Positions 9,685 through 18,919 of a stretch of DNA of 64,000 nt are shown here, piece after piece; position 1 is the first letter of the stretch; each line of letters begins with the position of its first letter. The translations under genes were made by a program, and so were the position numbers. Source of the stretch: Bradyrhizobium ontarionense (GTDB taxonomy: Bacteria; Pseudomonadota; Alphaproteobacteria; Rhizobiales; Xanthobacteraceae); the NCBI RefSeq assembly GCF_021088345.1, contig NZ_CP088156.1, positions 558,001-622,000 of the forward strand. Reading direction: 5' to 3'. The notes under the pieces were generated by a model. It saw only the letters and a list, made by a program, of their open reading frames with translations, did no database searches and was not told the origin of the DNA.

Positions 9685-11069
9685 CGCTCGGCCTCCAGCA
9701 GTGGCAGCGCCGGCATCAGCCGGGCCGGCTCGAAGCGCAGCTCGCCCTGTGCATCGCTGATGCCGGTCGCCGCCAGCCATGCCTCGAACTCCGGCGCCGC
9801 GCGCTTGCCGAGCACCTTGCGGACGTAGAGCGCGTCATGGAACGACGTGCTCTGATAGTTCAGCATGATGTCGTCGGCGCCGGGCACGCCCATGATGTAG
9901 GTACAGCCGGCGACGCCGAGCAGGGTCAGCAGCGCATCCATGTCGTCCTGGTCGGCTTCGGCATGGTTGGTGTAGCAGACGTCGCAGCCCATCGGCAGCC
10001 CCAGCAGCTTGCCGCAGAAATGATCCTCCAGCCCGGCACGCATGATCTGCTTGCCGTCGTAGAGATATTCCGGGCCGATGAAGCCGACCACGGTGTTGAC
10101 CAGCAGCGGCCGGTAGCGCCGCGCCACCGCATAGCATCGCGCCTCCAAGGTCTGCTGATCGACGCCGCAATGACCGTCCGATGACAGCTCGCTGCCCTGG
10201 CCGGTCTCGAAATACATCAGGTTGGCACCATCAGGTCCGCGCCGCAGGCTCTCGGCCGCGGCGAGCGCCTCGTCGAGCAGCGACAGCGTGATGCCGAAGC
10301 CGCGGTTGGCTTGCTCGCTGCCGGCGAGCGATTGGAAGACGAGATCGACCGGCGCACGGCGCCCGATCGCCTTCAGCGCAGTCGTGACATGCGCCAGCAC
10401 GCAGGACTGGATCGGCGCGTTGGATGCGAGCCGCAAGGTCTCGATCATGTCGAGCAGCCGCATCATGGTGTCGACGTCGTCGCTCGCCGGATTGATGCCG
10501 ATGGTGGCGTCGCCGACGCCATACATCAGCCCGTCCAGGATCGAGGCCGCCACGCCCTTGGGATCATCGAGCGGATGGTTGGGCTGCAGCCGCGTCGACA
10601 TCCGCCCGGGCAGGCCGATGGTGCAGCGGAAGCGGGTGACGACCTCGCATTTGGCCGCGACCGTGACGAGGTCCTGCAGTCGCATGATCTTGCATACGGC
10701 CGCAACCATCTCCGGCGTCAGGCCCGGCGACACCGCAGCGAGCTTCGCCGCGTCGGTCGCATCCGACAGCAGCCATTCGCGGAAAGCGCCGACCGTGAGG
10801 CTCGCGACATCAGCGAAGGCGCTGCCGTCATGCTGGTCGACGATCAGTCGCGTGACATCGTCGCTCTCGTAGGGAATGACGACCTCGTTGAGAAAATGCC
10901 GCAGCGGCAGATCGGCGAGCGCCATCCGCGCGGCGACGCGCTCGGCCGCATCCTGTGCGGCAAGACCGGCGAGCACGTCGCCCGAGCGCAGCGGCGTCGC
11001 CTTCGCCAGCAGGGTCCTGAGGTCGTCGAAGCGAAAGGTCGTGCCGCTGAGCGTGTGTGAAAAGCCCAT
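9681..11069 (-). CDS. eutB: Ethanolamine ammonia-lyase large (heavy) subunit
   Basis: This 462-residue protein is the TIM-barrel catalytic subunit of B12-dependent ethanolamine ammonia-lyase, close to the usual length of about 453. Family stretches include LRSGDVLAGLAA near residue 22, ARMALADLPL, TIGLPGRMSTRLQPN, YFETGQGSELSS and NTVVGFIGPEYLYDGKQI. ATG 11069 aligns with known EutB N-termini; an in-frame ATG seven codons upstream adds a tail without family support. It is co-transcribed with eutC and divergent from the ABC importer that begins at 11379. Confidence 0.95.
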   Translation of the reverse strand: MGFSHTLSGTTFRFDDLRTLLAKATPLRSGDVLAGLAAQDAAERVAARMALADLPLRHFLNEVVIPYESDDVTRLIVDQHDGSAFADVASLTVGAFREWLLSDATDAAKLAAVSPGLTPEMVAAVCKIMRLQDLVTVAAKCEVVTRFRCTIGLPGRMSTRLQPNHPLDDPKGVAASILDGLMYGVGDATIGINPASDDVDTMMRLLDMIETLRLASNAPIQSCVLAHVTTALKAIGRRAPVDLVFQSLAGSEQANRGFGITLSLLDEALAAAESLRRGPDGANLMYFETGQGSELSSDGHCGVDQQTLEARCYAVARRYRPLLVNTVVGFIGPEYLYDGKQIMRAGLEDHFCGKLLGLPMGCDVCYTNHAEADQDDMDALLTLLGVAGCTYIMGVPGADDIMLNYQSTSFHDALYVRKVLGKRAAPEFEAWLAATGISDAQGELRFEPARLMPALPLLEAER

Positions 11070-11378
11070 TCGCGTCTCTCTGTCTCTCAACTGCCGGCGA
11101 CCGGGATCGTAGGCCCATCGATATCAGCGGCTGATGTCGTCATGGCAACGTCACGTCCCGCATGTGCGGGTCAGTGCCTGCAAACCACGCGCGAGCGTAC
11201 GGAAGGCCGAGGCGAGCGCCTGCCCATGATGCGTGCCTTCAATATAAGCAATTGCTGATTTGCACGACATATGCGCAATCATCGTAGACGCGGTTCCACA
11301 TATTTGCAAATAATCACGCAAATCCACATTCGATCGGGCGGGATCGGGCCCGCGCCGCAGCTCATGAGGAACATGACG
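11070..11378. promoter_or_regulatory. Divergent control region between eutBC and the aminoethylphosphonate-type importer
   Basis: This 309-base gap serves two divergent operons. It contains two short perfect palindromes, AGCAATTGCT at 11247-11256 and TATTTGCAAATA at 11301-11312. They are plausible operators, for example for the DeoR-family protein encoded at the far end of the importer operon. No coding potential was recognised. Confidence 0.4.
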
Positions 11379-12386
11379 ATGTTGCAGCTGTTGAAAGGCC
11401 TCTCCGCAAGTCTCGCTCTGCTTCTGCTCGGCGCGGTGGCGCAGGCGGGGACGGTGACGGTCTATACCGCGCTGGAAGAGGACGAGATCGCCGACTATGT
11501 GAAGGCGGCCAAGACCGCGCTGCCCGACGTCGATCTCAAGGTGCTCCGGCTGTCGACCGGCGATCTCGGTGCGCGCATCATCGCCGAATCCGGCAATCCG
11601 CAGCATGACGTGATCTGGGGCTGGGCCGTCACCAACATGCTCGACCCGCGCATCACCGCGCTGCTCGAACCCTATGAGGTCAAGGGCGCCGACAAGCTGC
11701 CGGGCTCCGCCAAGGGCACTGACGCCAGCTGGTTCGCCGCGACGGGTTATGTCACGGCGTTCTGCGTCAACACCGAGGTGCTGAAGGCGAAGAATCTGCC
11801 GATGCCGACCTCGTGGAAGGATCTCACCAACCCCGTCTACAAGGGCGAGGTGGTGCTGCCGAACCCCGTCTCCTCCGGCACGGGCTACATGCAGATCGCC
11901 GGCATCCTGCAGTCGCAGGGCGAGGAAAAAGGCTGGCAGTTCCTGAAAGCCCTCGACGGCAACGTCGCCCAATACATCAAGTCCGGCTCGCGGCCCTGCA
12001 AGGCGGCGCGCGCCGGCGAATTCGCCATCGGCGGCTCGCTCGCCTTCGCCGCGATCAAGTCGATCGAAGAGGGGTTTCCGATCAAGATGGTGATCCCGAC
12101 CGATGGCGCGGGCTATGAGCTCGAAGCCTCCGGGCTGATGAAGGCGGCCAAGAACAAGGCCGATGCCAAGCGCTTCCTCGACTGGACGCTGTCGCCGGAG
12201 GCAGCCGCGCTCTACACCAGCTACAAGGAGCTCGTGACCATCTCCGGCACGGCGCCGTCGAAGGCCGCGCAGACCGCGGGCTTCCCGGCCGAAATCGCCA
12301 AGACGGTCTATCCGATCGACTTTGCCCGCTCGGCCAGGGAGCGCGACGGCATCCTGAACACGTGGCAGACCAGCATCGGCCGCTGA
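11379..12386 (+). CDS. ABC transporter substrate-binding protein, putative 2-aminoethylphosphonate type
   Basis: This 335-residue periplasmic protein has a Sec signal peptide (LLKGLSASLALLLLG then AQA before GTVTVYTALEED). The iron/phosphonate-type binding fold is indicated by LSTGDLGARIIAESGNPQHD and VVLPNPVSSGTGYMQI. I recall this subfamily, with its double-length permease partner, as putative 2-aminoethylphosphonate receptors; the ligand is not proven here. Three in-frame ATGs are possible; 11379 is preferred because GAGGA lies 8 bases upstream. The receptor, ATPase, permease and DeoR genes are tightly spaced in one operon. Confidence 0.75.
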   Translation: MLQLLKGLSASLALLLLGAVAQAGTVTVYTALEEDEIADYVKAAKTALPDVDLKVLRLSTGDLGARIIAESGNPQHDVIWGWAVTNMLDPRITALLEPYEVKGADKLPGSAKGTDASWFAATGYVTAFCVNTEVLKAKNLPMPTSWKDLTNPVYKGEVVLPNPVSSGTGYMQIAGILQSQGEEKGWQFLKALDGNVAQYIKSGSRPCKAARAGEFAIGGSLAFAAIKSIEEGFPIKMVIPTDGAGYELEASGLMKAAKNKADAKRFLDWTLSPEAAALYTSYKELVTISGTAPSKAAQTAGFPAEIAKTVYPIDFARSARERDGILNTWQTSIGR

Positions 12387-12398
12387 GCTGTTGTCGTC

Positions 12399-13406
12399 AT
12401 GACGCTCGAGCTCGACCGTCTCCACAAGACCTTCGACGATTTCGTCGCGATCGACCGCATCTCGCTCACGGTCGAGGGCAGCGAGTTCGTCTGCCTGCTT
12501 GGGCCGAGCGGCTGCGGCAAGACCACCTTGCTGCGCATCATCGCCGGTCTGCTCACCCATGACAGCGGCCGGCTGCTGCTCGATGGCAGGGATCTCAGCG
12601 CGGTGCCGGCGCGCGAGCGCGGCTTCGGCATCGTATTCCAGTCCTACTCGCTGTTCCCCAACATGACCGTCGCCGAGAACATCGGCTACGGCATGCGCAT
12701 TCGCAAAGTGGATCGCGCCAGGATCGCCGCCCGCGTCGCCGAGCTGCTGGAGCTGATCAAGCTGCCTGACCTCGCCGACCGCCTGCCGTATCAGCTGTCC
12801 GGCGGCCAGCAGCAGCGCGTCGCGCTGGCGCGTGCCGTCGCGGTCGATCCACGGCTGATCCTGCTCGACGAGCCGCTGTCGGCGCTCGACGCCAAGGTGC
12901 GCGCCGATCTGCGCGTCGAGATCCGCGAACTGCAGCGTCGGCTCGGCATCCCCACCATCATGGTCACCCACGATCAGGAGGAGGCGATGATTCTCTCCGA
13001 CCGGATCGTCTGCATGAACGCCGGCCGCGTCGAGCAGGTCGGCGCACCCCAGGAGCTCTATCTGCGGCCGGCGACGCGGTTTGTCGCCGACTTCATGGGC
13101 AGCAGCAATCTGCTGCCGACCGACTGGGTGCGCGAGGCGATGCCGGCGCTGATGGCCTCGCGCCCTGATGGCGCCGATGCGGAATACCTCGCCTGCCTGA
13201 GGCCTGAACACGTCCGGCTGCAATCTTCGAGCAACGGCGAGGCGCGGGTGGTGGACATCTCCTTCCTCGGTCATATCAGCCGCACCCGCGTCGCTTGGAA
13301 GGGCCGCGAGCTGATGGTCCAGACCGGTCATGTCGAGGACCTCGCGCCAGGGGCTGCCGTCGCCGTCTCGGTCGACGCCGCCGGATGCGGCTGGGTGCGC
13401 GCATGA
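12399..13406 (+). CDS. ABC transporter ATP-binding protein, putative 2-aminoethylphosphonate type
   Basis: This 335-residue ATPase of the spermidine/iron/phosphonate class shows Walker A GPSGCGKTT, Q-loop FQSYSLFPNMTV, signature LSGGQQQRVALARA, Walker B LILLDEPLSALD and H-loop MVTHDQEEA. The C-terminal part (about residue 250 on) is the TOBE-type regulatory domain. It begins 12 bases after the receptor gene and overlaps the permease start by 4 bases. Confidence 0.85.
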   Translation: MTLELDRLHKTFDDFVAIDRISLTVEGSEFVCLLGPSGCGKTTLLRIIAGLLTHDSGRLLLDGRDLSAVPARERGFGIVFQSYSLFPNMTVAENIGYGMRIRKVDRARIAARVAELLELIKLPDLADRLPYQLSGGQQQRVALARAVAVDPRLILLDEPLSALDAKVRADLRVEIRELQRRLGIPTIMVTHDQEEAMILSDRIVCMNAGRVEQVGAPQELYLRPATRFVADFMGSSNLLPTDWVREAMPALMASRPDGADAEYLACLRPEHVRLQSSSNGEARVVDISFLGHISRTRVAWKGRELMVQTGHVEDLAPGAAVAVSVDAAGCGWVRA

Positions 13407-15091
13407 GCATCGCTGCGGTCGACGTCGCGGAGCGGAGCGGATTTCGCTTGCGACGGGCCGGCGGCGATCGTCTGCTGGTCGCCGCCGCCGTGGCGCTGCC
13501 ATGTCTCGCGCTGCTCATCTTTTTCGTCTTCCCGCTCGCCATGATGCTGTGGCGCAGCCTGGTCGCCGATGACGGCACGATCGGCTTTGCCAACTACGTC
13601 GCTCTGGTGCGCACGCCCGGCATCGTCAAGGCGACCGTCAACAGCCTCACGCTCGGGCTTGCCACGACCGCCGTGTGTCTCCTGCTTGGCTTCGTGCTGG
13701 CCTATGCGATGACCCGGACCCGCGTGCCCGGACCGCGCGTCACCGCCGCGGTGCTGGCACTGCCGATGCTGGCGCCGTCGCTGGTGCTCGGCCTCGGGCT
13801 GATCTTCCTGCTCGGCCGCAACGGCCTGATCAGCGGCATCATCGGCAAGCGCATCGACATCTACGGCTTCCCGGGCCTGCTGATCGCCGACGTGCTCTAC
13901 GCGCTGCCGCAGGCGGTGCTGATCCTGAAAGCCGCGCTCGCCCATGCCGACGCCCGCTATTACGACGCCGCCGAGGTGATGGGCGCCGGGCGCTGGCGCC
14001 AGTTCTTCGACATCACCCTGCCGAACGTGAAGTTCGGTCTGCTCAGCGCCGGCTTCGTCGTGTTCACGGTCACGATCACCGATTTCGGCAACGCCGCCGT
14101 GATCGGCGGCGACTATGCGGTGCTGGCGACCGAGATCTACAACCAGGTCACCGGGCAGATGAAGTTCGGCATCGGCGCCGTGGTCGGTCTCTTGCTGCTC
14201 GCGCCGACCGGGATCGCGGTCTACATCGAGCGCGTCGCCGCGCAGCGCCAGTTCGGTGGCGGAGCCGAAGGCGCCGTGCCGCCGCAGTTGCGCTTCATCC
14301 CGGCGCGCGACGTGCCGCTGTCCATCGTCACCGGTCTCGTGACGCTGTCTGTGCTCGCCGTCATCGGCGTCGTCGTCTACGCGAGCTTCATGCGGCTGTG
14401 GCCGTACCGTCTGACCTTCACGCTCAAGCATTACGACATCACCCTGAGCGGCGGCTACGCGCCGCTGTGGACCTCGCTGCTGGTGTCGCTGATGGCCGCC
14501 GGACTCGGCACTCTGCTGCTGTTTGCGCTGGTCTATGGCATCCGCCGGCTGCCATCGCTGGCGGCCAAGATCGTCTATCTCGTCGCGGTGATGCCGGTCG
14601 GCGTGCCCGGCCTGGTGCTCGGCCTGTCCTACATCTTCGCCTTCAACATCGCGGGATCGCCGCTGTCGGTGCTCTACGGCTCGACGCTTCTCCTCGCGCT
14701 CTGCAACTTCTACCACTATCACACCCAGGGTTTCCTCACGATGGTGACCGGCATGCGCGCCGTGCCGCCGGCTTTGGAGGAGGCCGCAACTTGCCTCGGC
14801 AGCGGTGCGGGCCAGGTGCTCGCCAACGTCATCATTCCGGTGATGACGCCGACCTTGGTCTCGGTGTTCTTCTTCCTGTTCATGCGCTCGATGGTGACGT
14901 TGTCCGCGGTCATCTTCCTGGTCACGCCGTCGCTCGGCATCGCCGCGGTGTCGGTGATGCGGCTCGACGAGGCCGGCTTCGTGTCGCAGGCCGCGGCGTT
15001 CTCGACCTGCATCATGCTGGTGGTCTGCATGGCGGCGCTGGCGATGCAGCTGGCGCTGAAATGGCTCGCGGCGCGCGGCGGGCGCCGATGA
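13403..15091 (+). CDS. Double-length ABC transporter permease, putative 2-aminoethylphosphonate type
   Basis: This 562-residue permease fuses two membrane domains. Each half carries a permease coupling motif: YYDAAEVMGAGRWRQFFDITLPN near residue 190 and LEEAATCLGSGAGQVLANVIIP near residue 460. About twelve hydrophobic segments are visible. The fused architecture is usual for iron- and aminoethylphosphonate-type importers. ATG 13403 overlaps the ATPase stop, and the gene end overlaps the DeoR gene. Confidence 0.85.
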   Translation: MSIAAVDVAERSGFRLRRAGGDRLLVAAAVALPCLALLIFFVFPLAMMLWRSLVADDGTIGFANYVALVRTPGIVKATVNSLTLGLATTAVCLLLGFVLAYAMTRTRVPGPRVTAAVLALPMLAPSLVLGLGLIFLLGRNGLISGIIGKRIDIYGFPGLLIADVLYALPQAVLILKAALAHADARYYDAAEVMGAGRWRQFFDITLPNVKFGLLSAGFVVFTVTITDFGNAAVIGGDYAVLATEIYNQVTGQMKFGIGAVVGLLLLAPTGIAVYIERVAAQRQFGGGAEGAVPPQLRFIPARDVPLSIVTGLVTLSVLAVIGVVVYASFMRLWPYRLTFTLKHYDITLSGGYAPLWTSLLVSLMAAGLGTLLLFALVYGIRRLPSLAAKIVYLVAVMPVGVPGLVLGLSYIFAFNIAGSPLSVLYGSTLLLALCNFYHYHTQGFLTMVTGMRAVPPALEEAATCLGSGAGQVLANVIIPVMTPTLVSVFFFLFMRSMVTLSAVIFLVTPSLGIAAVSVMRLDEAGFVSQAAAFSTCIMLVVCMAALAMQLALKWLAARGGRR

Positions 15092-15858
15092 TGCTGCAGG
15101 AGGACCGTCATCAGCGCATCCGCGCGCTGCTCGCCACCGTCGGCCGCGCGACCACCGACCGCATCGCCACCGATCTCGGCGTCTCCCGCGAGACCGTACG
15201 CCGCGACGTGCTCGCGCTGGAAGCGCGCGGCGAGCTGCGCCGTGTCCATGGCGGCGTCGCAGCGATCGCCGAGCCCGAGCCGCCGATCACGGTTCGCGCC
15301 CGGGTGCGCCTCGCTGAGAAGACGCGCATCGCTCAGGCCGCGGCGCGTCTCGTCAGCCCCGGCCAGACGCTGTTTCTCGATGTCGGCTCGACGGTCTCGA
15401 TTCTTGCGCGCGAGCTCGCGACGCTGTCTGGCTTGACCATCGTCACCAATTCCTTCGAGGTCGCCACCATCATCGGCGGGTCGTCCGGTGAGCGCAGCAA
15501 TCGCGTCATCGTGCTCGGCGGCGAGCTCGGCAGCACGATGCCGGCGACGTTCGGCTCGACCACGGTCGCGGAGATCCAGCGCTGGCAGGCCGATGTCGCG
15601 CTGCTGTCGCCGGTCGGGATCGACCATCGCTATGGCGCCACCAGCTTCGACCTCGAGGAGGCGAACGTCGCCCGCGCGATGGTCGCAGCGGCGAAGCGCG
15701 TGCTGATTCTCGCCGACCACAGCAAGATCGGTCAGACCAGCCGCGTCGCCTATTGCGCACCCGACCGCATCGACAGCCTGATCACCGATGCGCGCGCCGC
15801 AGAGGATGCTGCGCTCGGCGCGTTGCGCACTGTGGTCGGGGGTGTCGTCATCGCCTGA
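15088..15858 (+). CDS. DeoR-family transcriptional regulator
   Basis: This 256-residue protein has an N-terminal DeoR helix-turn-helix (RIRALLATVGRATTDRIA, then VSRETVRRDVLALEARGEL, then RRVHGG). A sugar-phosphate-isomerase-like sensor domain follows, with LFLDVGSTVSILAREL and ILADHSKIGQ. It overlaps the permease stop by 4 bases and is probably the regulator of the importer. Whether it also controls eutBC is unknown. Confidence 0.92.
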   Translation: MMLQEDRHQRIRALLATVGRATTDRIATDLGVSRETVRRDVLALEARGELRRVHGGVAAIAEPEPPITVRARVRLAEKTRIAQAAARLVSPGQTLFLDVGSTVSILARELATLSGLTIVTNSFEVATIIGGSSGERSNRVIVLGGELGSTMPATFGSTTVAEIQRWQADVALLSPVGIDHRYGATSFDLEEANVARAMVAAAKRVLILADHSKIGQTSRVAYCAPDRIDSLITDARAAEDAALGALRTVVGGVVIA

Positions 15859-15930
15859 GCTTCGGTTGCGCTTCGCAACGAGCGGGTTAAGGTCGCGCCA
15901 AGCGACCACGCAAACCGAGGGGAAGCCGAC

Positions 15931-16275
15931 ATGGCGCGCATCCGCTGTATCACCGAGATGGGCATGGGCGTCGACGTCCATGGCCGCGACGCCACTAAGG
16001 CCGCCAAGCGCGCGGTGTCGGATGCGATCCGCCATTCCAGCCTCGGCTTCTTCCGCATGGTCGGCAAGACGCCGCAGGACATGCTCGTCGACGTCACCAT
16101 CGGCGTGCCGAATCCGGAGGCGGTGGACACTGCGGCTGTCGCCAAGGAACTGCCCTATGGCACGGTGACCGTGACCGCCGTGAAGGGCGGACTGGAAATT
16201 CCCGCCGAGGCCGGCAGCGACGCCATCATCATCGCCAATGCTGCTGTTCTCGTCAGCCTCGATGACGGCAAGTGA
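15931..16275 (+). CDS. Lin0512 family protein
   Basis: This 114-residue protein matches the small Lin0512 family: RIRCITEMGMGVDVHGRDATKAAKRAV at the start, then a two-repeat alpha/beta pattern ending DAIIIANAAVLVSLD. Its biochemical function is unknown. ATG 15931 follows GAGGGGAAG with normal spacing. It lies 72 bases after the DeoR gene on the same strand and could be read through from that operon. Confidence 0.8.
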   Translation: MARIRCITEMGMGVDVHGRDATKAAKRAVSDAIRHSSLGFFRMVGKTPQDMLVDVTIGVPNPEAVDTAAVAKELPYGTVTVTAVKGGLEIPAEAGSDAIIIANAAVLVSLDDGK

Positions 16276-16319
16276 CAGCCTGAGCGCAGGCATCATGCAC
16301 GTGTCGTTCTGATGTGAAT

Positions 16320-16870
16320 GTCAAACAGCAGGACAGCGAAGCGCGATCCCGCGGCGTTTGATGCGCCCGGGTGATGCTCTCAATCTGTCCCTCATCGAGA
16401 GTGAGGGCGCAGGGAAGACCGGGTATCCGCTGATACCCGCGGCCCCCGTGCGTGAAGAAGTGCACGGGGCAGGAACCACAGGCTCAGCCGGACATTCCGG
16501 CCTTCCCTGCGCAACGGTTTTCCGGCTTATACGTGCTCTCCCCGGGGACCGGCTTTGTTGCCCCCGTCGCCTGCTGATCATCATCTCAGCCGGCTTGACC
16601 TCAGCATCGGGAGGCCAGGACCACACGATTTCGCCGGCGCATCCTGCCGTTCGTCTGCACGGGACAACCATGCTGCGGCAGAACTGCGCCCATCGCATCA
16701 CCGCCTCCACGTTCGTGACGATCGCGAAGCGCCCCTCATGGCGAGGCGGGACGCGGTGACTGTCTCATGATTTTCGGAAAAACGAAAGCAGAATTTTTGC
16801 CTGTTGGGACCGGGGGCGGTGAACGCATTGAGACCATTGCCGGAAAAATGCTTCTCGCGCGATCGTGCGC
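16320..16870. repeat. Remnant of a dispersed Bradyrhizobium/Rhodopseudomonas intergenic repeat
   Basis: A plus-strand pseudo-reading frame at 16358-16759 translates to GAGKTGYPLIPAAPVREE, then HSGLPCATVFRLIRALPGD, and ends VTIAKRPSWRGG. I recall this recurring spurious protein from many loci of rhizobial genomes, where the same DNA is repeated. I therefore read this stretch as repeat DNA, not a gene. A genome-wide search for copies would settle it. Confidence 0.5.
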
Positions 16871-16980
16871 GCGGGTCCTCCGCGTTACGGACCCCTGTGT
16901 CACGGCACTTCGAACGTGAGCCGCCCGACGGCACGTCGTCCGGCGATCACGGATGCCACCTTCGTTGCTCGACCATTTCG

Positions 16981-17090
16981 GCCTTATGGTTCGAGGCGCG
17001 CCGCCCGTCACCATGGGGATATCAGATTGCACTCCGAGTTCAGCCCTCATCCTGAGGGCCCGCTGCCAGCGGGCGTCTCGAAGGTCGGTT
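16981..17090. repeat. Second dispersed intergenic repeat, bipartite
   Basis: The two halves, TTATGGTTCGAGGCGCGCCG followed by CACCATGGGGAT, and CCCTCATCCTGAGGGCCCGC followed by GCGTCTCGAAGG, match a short paired repeat common between genes in Bradyrhizobium. Each half can form an imperfect stem. With the neighbouring repeat remnant it accounts for most of the gene-free stretch 16276-17226. Confidence 0.55.
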
Positions 17091-17226
17091 GCAGCGGAGC
17101 ATATGCCCGTGGCGAGAGAGGTGCGGGCACATCTTCTCTCCAGTGGACAGGTGCGTCGTTGATGCGCTTGATGCCGCGCGAGCGGGATCGAACATGGTAA
17201 GATCGTCGTCCACGAGAGGAAGGCTC

Positions 17227-18918
17227 ATGGGACAACCTCGCCAGGAAACCGCCCCCAGCGCACGCTTCGACGTTGCGAGTCTGCGCGAGCGGGCCGGCGA
17301 CAAGGCGTTCACGCGCGGCGAAAGCTATTTTCGCGACGGCGAGGTCGAGATCCTGTCGGTGGAGCCCGCACGCGTGCTGGCGCGGGTCGCCGGTACCGAA
17401 GATTATCGCGCGGAGCTGAAGGGCGGCGGAAAGACGTTCCTCGGTCATTGCTCCTGTCGCGCCTTTGCGGATTGGGGCTTCTGCAAGCACTTGGTCGCGG
17501 TCGGGCTGGCGGCCAACGCCGCGGGCGACGGCGAGATGGCAGAGTCCGACGCCACGTCGCGGATCCGCGCTCATCTGAAATCCCGCGGGGTCGATGCGCT
17601 CGTCGACATGATCGTGCAGATCGCCGAGAACGACGTGAACCTGTTCCAGCGATTGTCGCTGGCCGCGACGGCGTTTGAAGGCAGCGACGCGGTCGTCGAG
17701 CGGAAACTCGGCAAGGCCATCGACGGTACGATCCGCGTGCGAGGATTCGTCGACTATTCCGAGGCCGGCAACTGGGCCAGCGGTGTCGACGACGTGTTGG
17801 AGACGATCGAGGCGCTGGTGCCCGCCGGACGAGGCGCGCTCGCGCTCAAGCTCGTCGAGCGGGCGATCGATCGCATCATGCAGGCGCTGCCGCATGTCGA
17901 CGATTCCGATGGTGAGGGCAGCGATCTGCTCGGGCGTGCGGCCGGGATCCATCTGTCGGCTGCGGAGCAGTCGCGGCCCGAACCGGTCCAGTTTGCGAAG
18001 CATCTGTTCGCGCGGGAGATGGCGGAGGAGGTTGCTTGTCTGGGCGGTGCGCTCGACACCTATGCCGCTGTGCTGGGCGAGCCGGGCCTTGCCGCATACC
18101 GTGCCGCGGCCGAGCGGGCCTGGCGCAAGCTGCCGGCGCTGACGCCGCGATCGCGCGAGCAGCCGGCGAACTATTCGCAGCTGATGGAGATCATGGATTT
18201 CTTCGCCGCGCGCGACGGTGACCTCGACGCGCGCATTGCGCTGCGTGCGAGGGATCTCTCGACGCCGCACAGCTATCGTCGTCTCGCCGAATTCTGTCTC
18301 GCCAGTGGCCGCAAGGACCTGGCTCTGCGCTATGCGGAGGAAGGGCTTTGGACGTTCGAGGATGATGATCGGCAGGACGATCGGCTGGTCCGCTTTGTCG
18401 TCGATCTTCTGTTGCAGGATGGCCGCAAGGCCGACGCGGAGGCGCACCTCTGGCGCGTGTTCGGCAAGGACCCGGACCTGGGCCTCTATGAACTGCTCTG
18501 CAAGGTCGGTGGCGAGACCGTCAAGCAGCGCGCGATCCGGGTTCTGGAGGAGCTCGCAGCCAAGCCTTTGCCTGGGGTTCGGATCGCGCGGGCGCCCAAT
18601 CTCCTCGTCAAGGTTCTGTTGACCGAAGGCCTGTTCGACCGGGCCTGGGCCATTGCGAGCCGTTTCCCGCTGGCGCGCGATCTGGAGGAGGAGCTTGCCC
18701 GGGCGACCGAGAAGACACATCCTGCGCAGGTGCTCGCTATGTATCAGCGGTGGGCCGAGCAGTTGGCGAATAGTGGAGACAATCTTGGTTATGAGAAGGC
18801 TGCCGAGCTGATCCGGCGCATGGCCACGCTGCGGCCGGCCAAGGAGCACGTGACGTATGTGCTCGAGTTCAAAGTGCGCCATGGGCGCAAGCGCAACCTG
18901 ATGAAGCTGCTGGGATGA
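17227..18918 (+). CDS. SWIM zinc-finger protein
   Basis: This 563-residue protein has a SWIM zinc-binding motif near its N-terminus: Cys75, Cys77, Cys86 and His88 (CSCRAFADWGFCKHL). SWIM domains are known to bind nucleic acids or proteins. The remainder is mostly helical and repeat-like, with TPR-like segments such as LAEFCLASGRKDLALRYAEE. ATG 17227 is preceded by GAGGAAGG at good spacing. It ends one base before the nucleotidyltransferase-like gene, so the two are probably co-expressed. The cluster converges on the Pnkp-Hen1-Ro60 RNA-repair genes. Confidence 0.8.
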   Translation: MGQPRQETAPSARFDVASLRERAGDKAFTRGESYFRDGEVEILSVEPARVLARVAGTEDYRAELKGGGKTFLGHCSCRAFADWGFCKHLVAVGLAANAAGDGEMAESDATSRIRAHLKSRGVDALVDMIVQIAENDVNLFQRLSLAATAFEGSDAVVERKLGKAIDGTIRVRGFVDYSEAGNWASGVDDVLETIEALVPAGRGALALKLVERAIDRIMQALPHVDDSDGEGSDLLGRAAGIHLSAAEQSRPEPVQFAKHLFAREMAEEVACLGGALDTYAAVLGEPGLAAYRAAAERAWRKLPALTPRSREQPANYSQLMEIMDFFAARDGDLDARIALRARDLSTPHSYRRLAEFCLASGRKDLALRYAEEGLWTFEDDDRQDDRLVRFVVDLLLQDGRKADAEAHLWRVFGKDPDLGLYELLCKVGGETVKQRAIRVLEELAAKPLPGVRIARAPNLLVKVLLTEGLFDRAWAIASRFPLARDLEEELARATEKTHPAQVLAMYQRWAEQLANSGDNLGYEKAAELIRRMATLRPAKEHVTYVLEFKVRHGRKRNLMKLLG

Positions 18919-18919
18919 G

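Noticed and set aside
16358..16759. 133-residue plus-strand open frame
   Set aside because: Its translation is the recurring spurious product of a dispersed rhizobial repeat, without a ribosome site.
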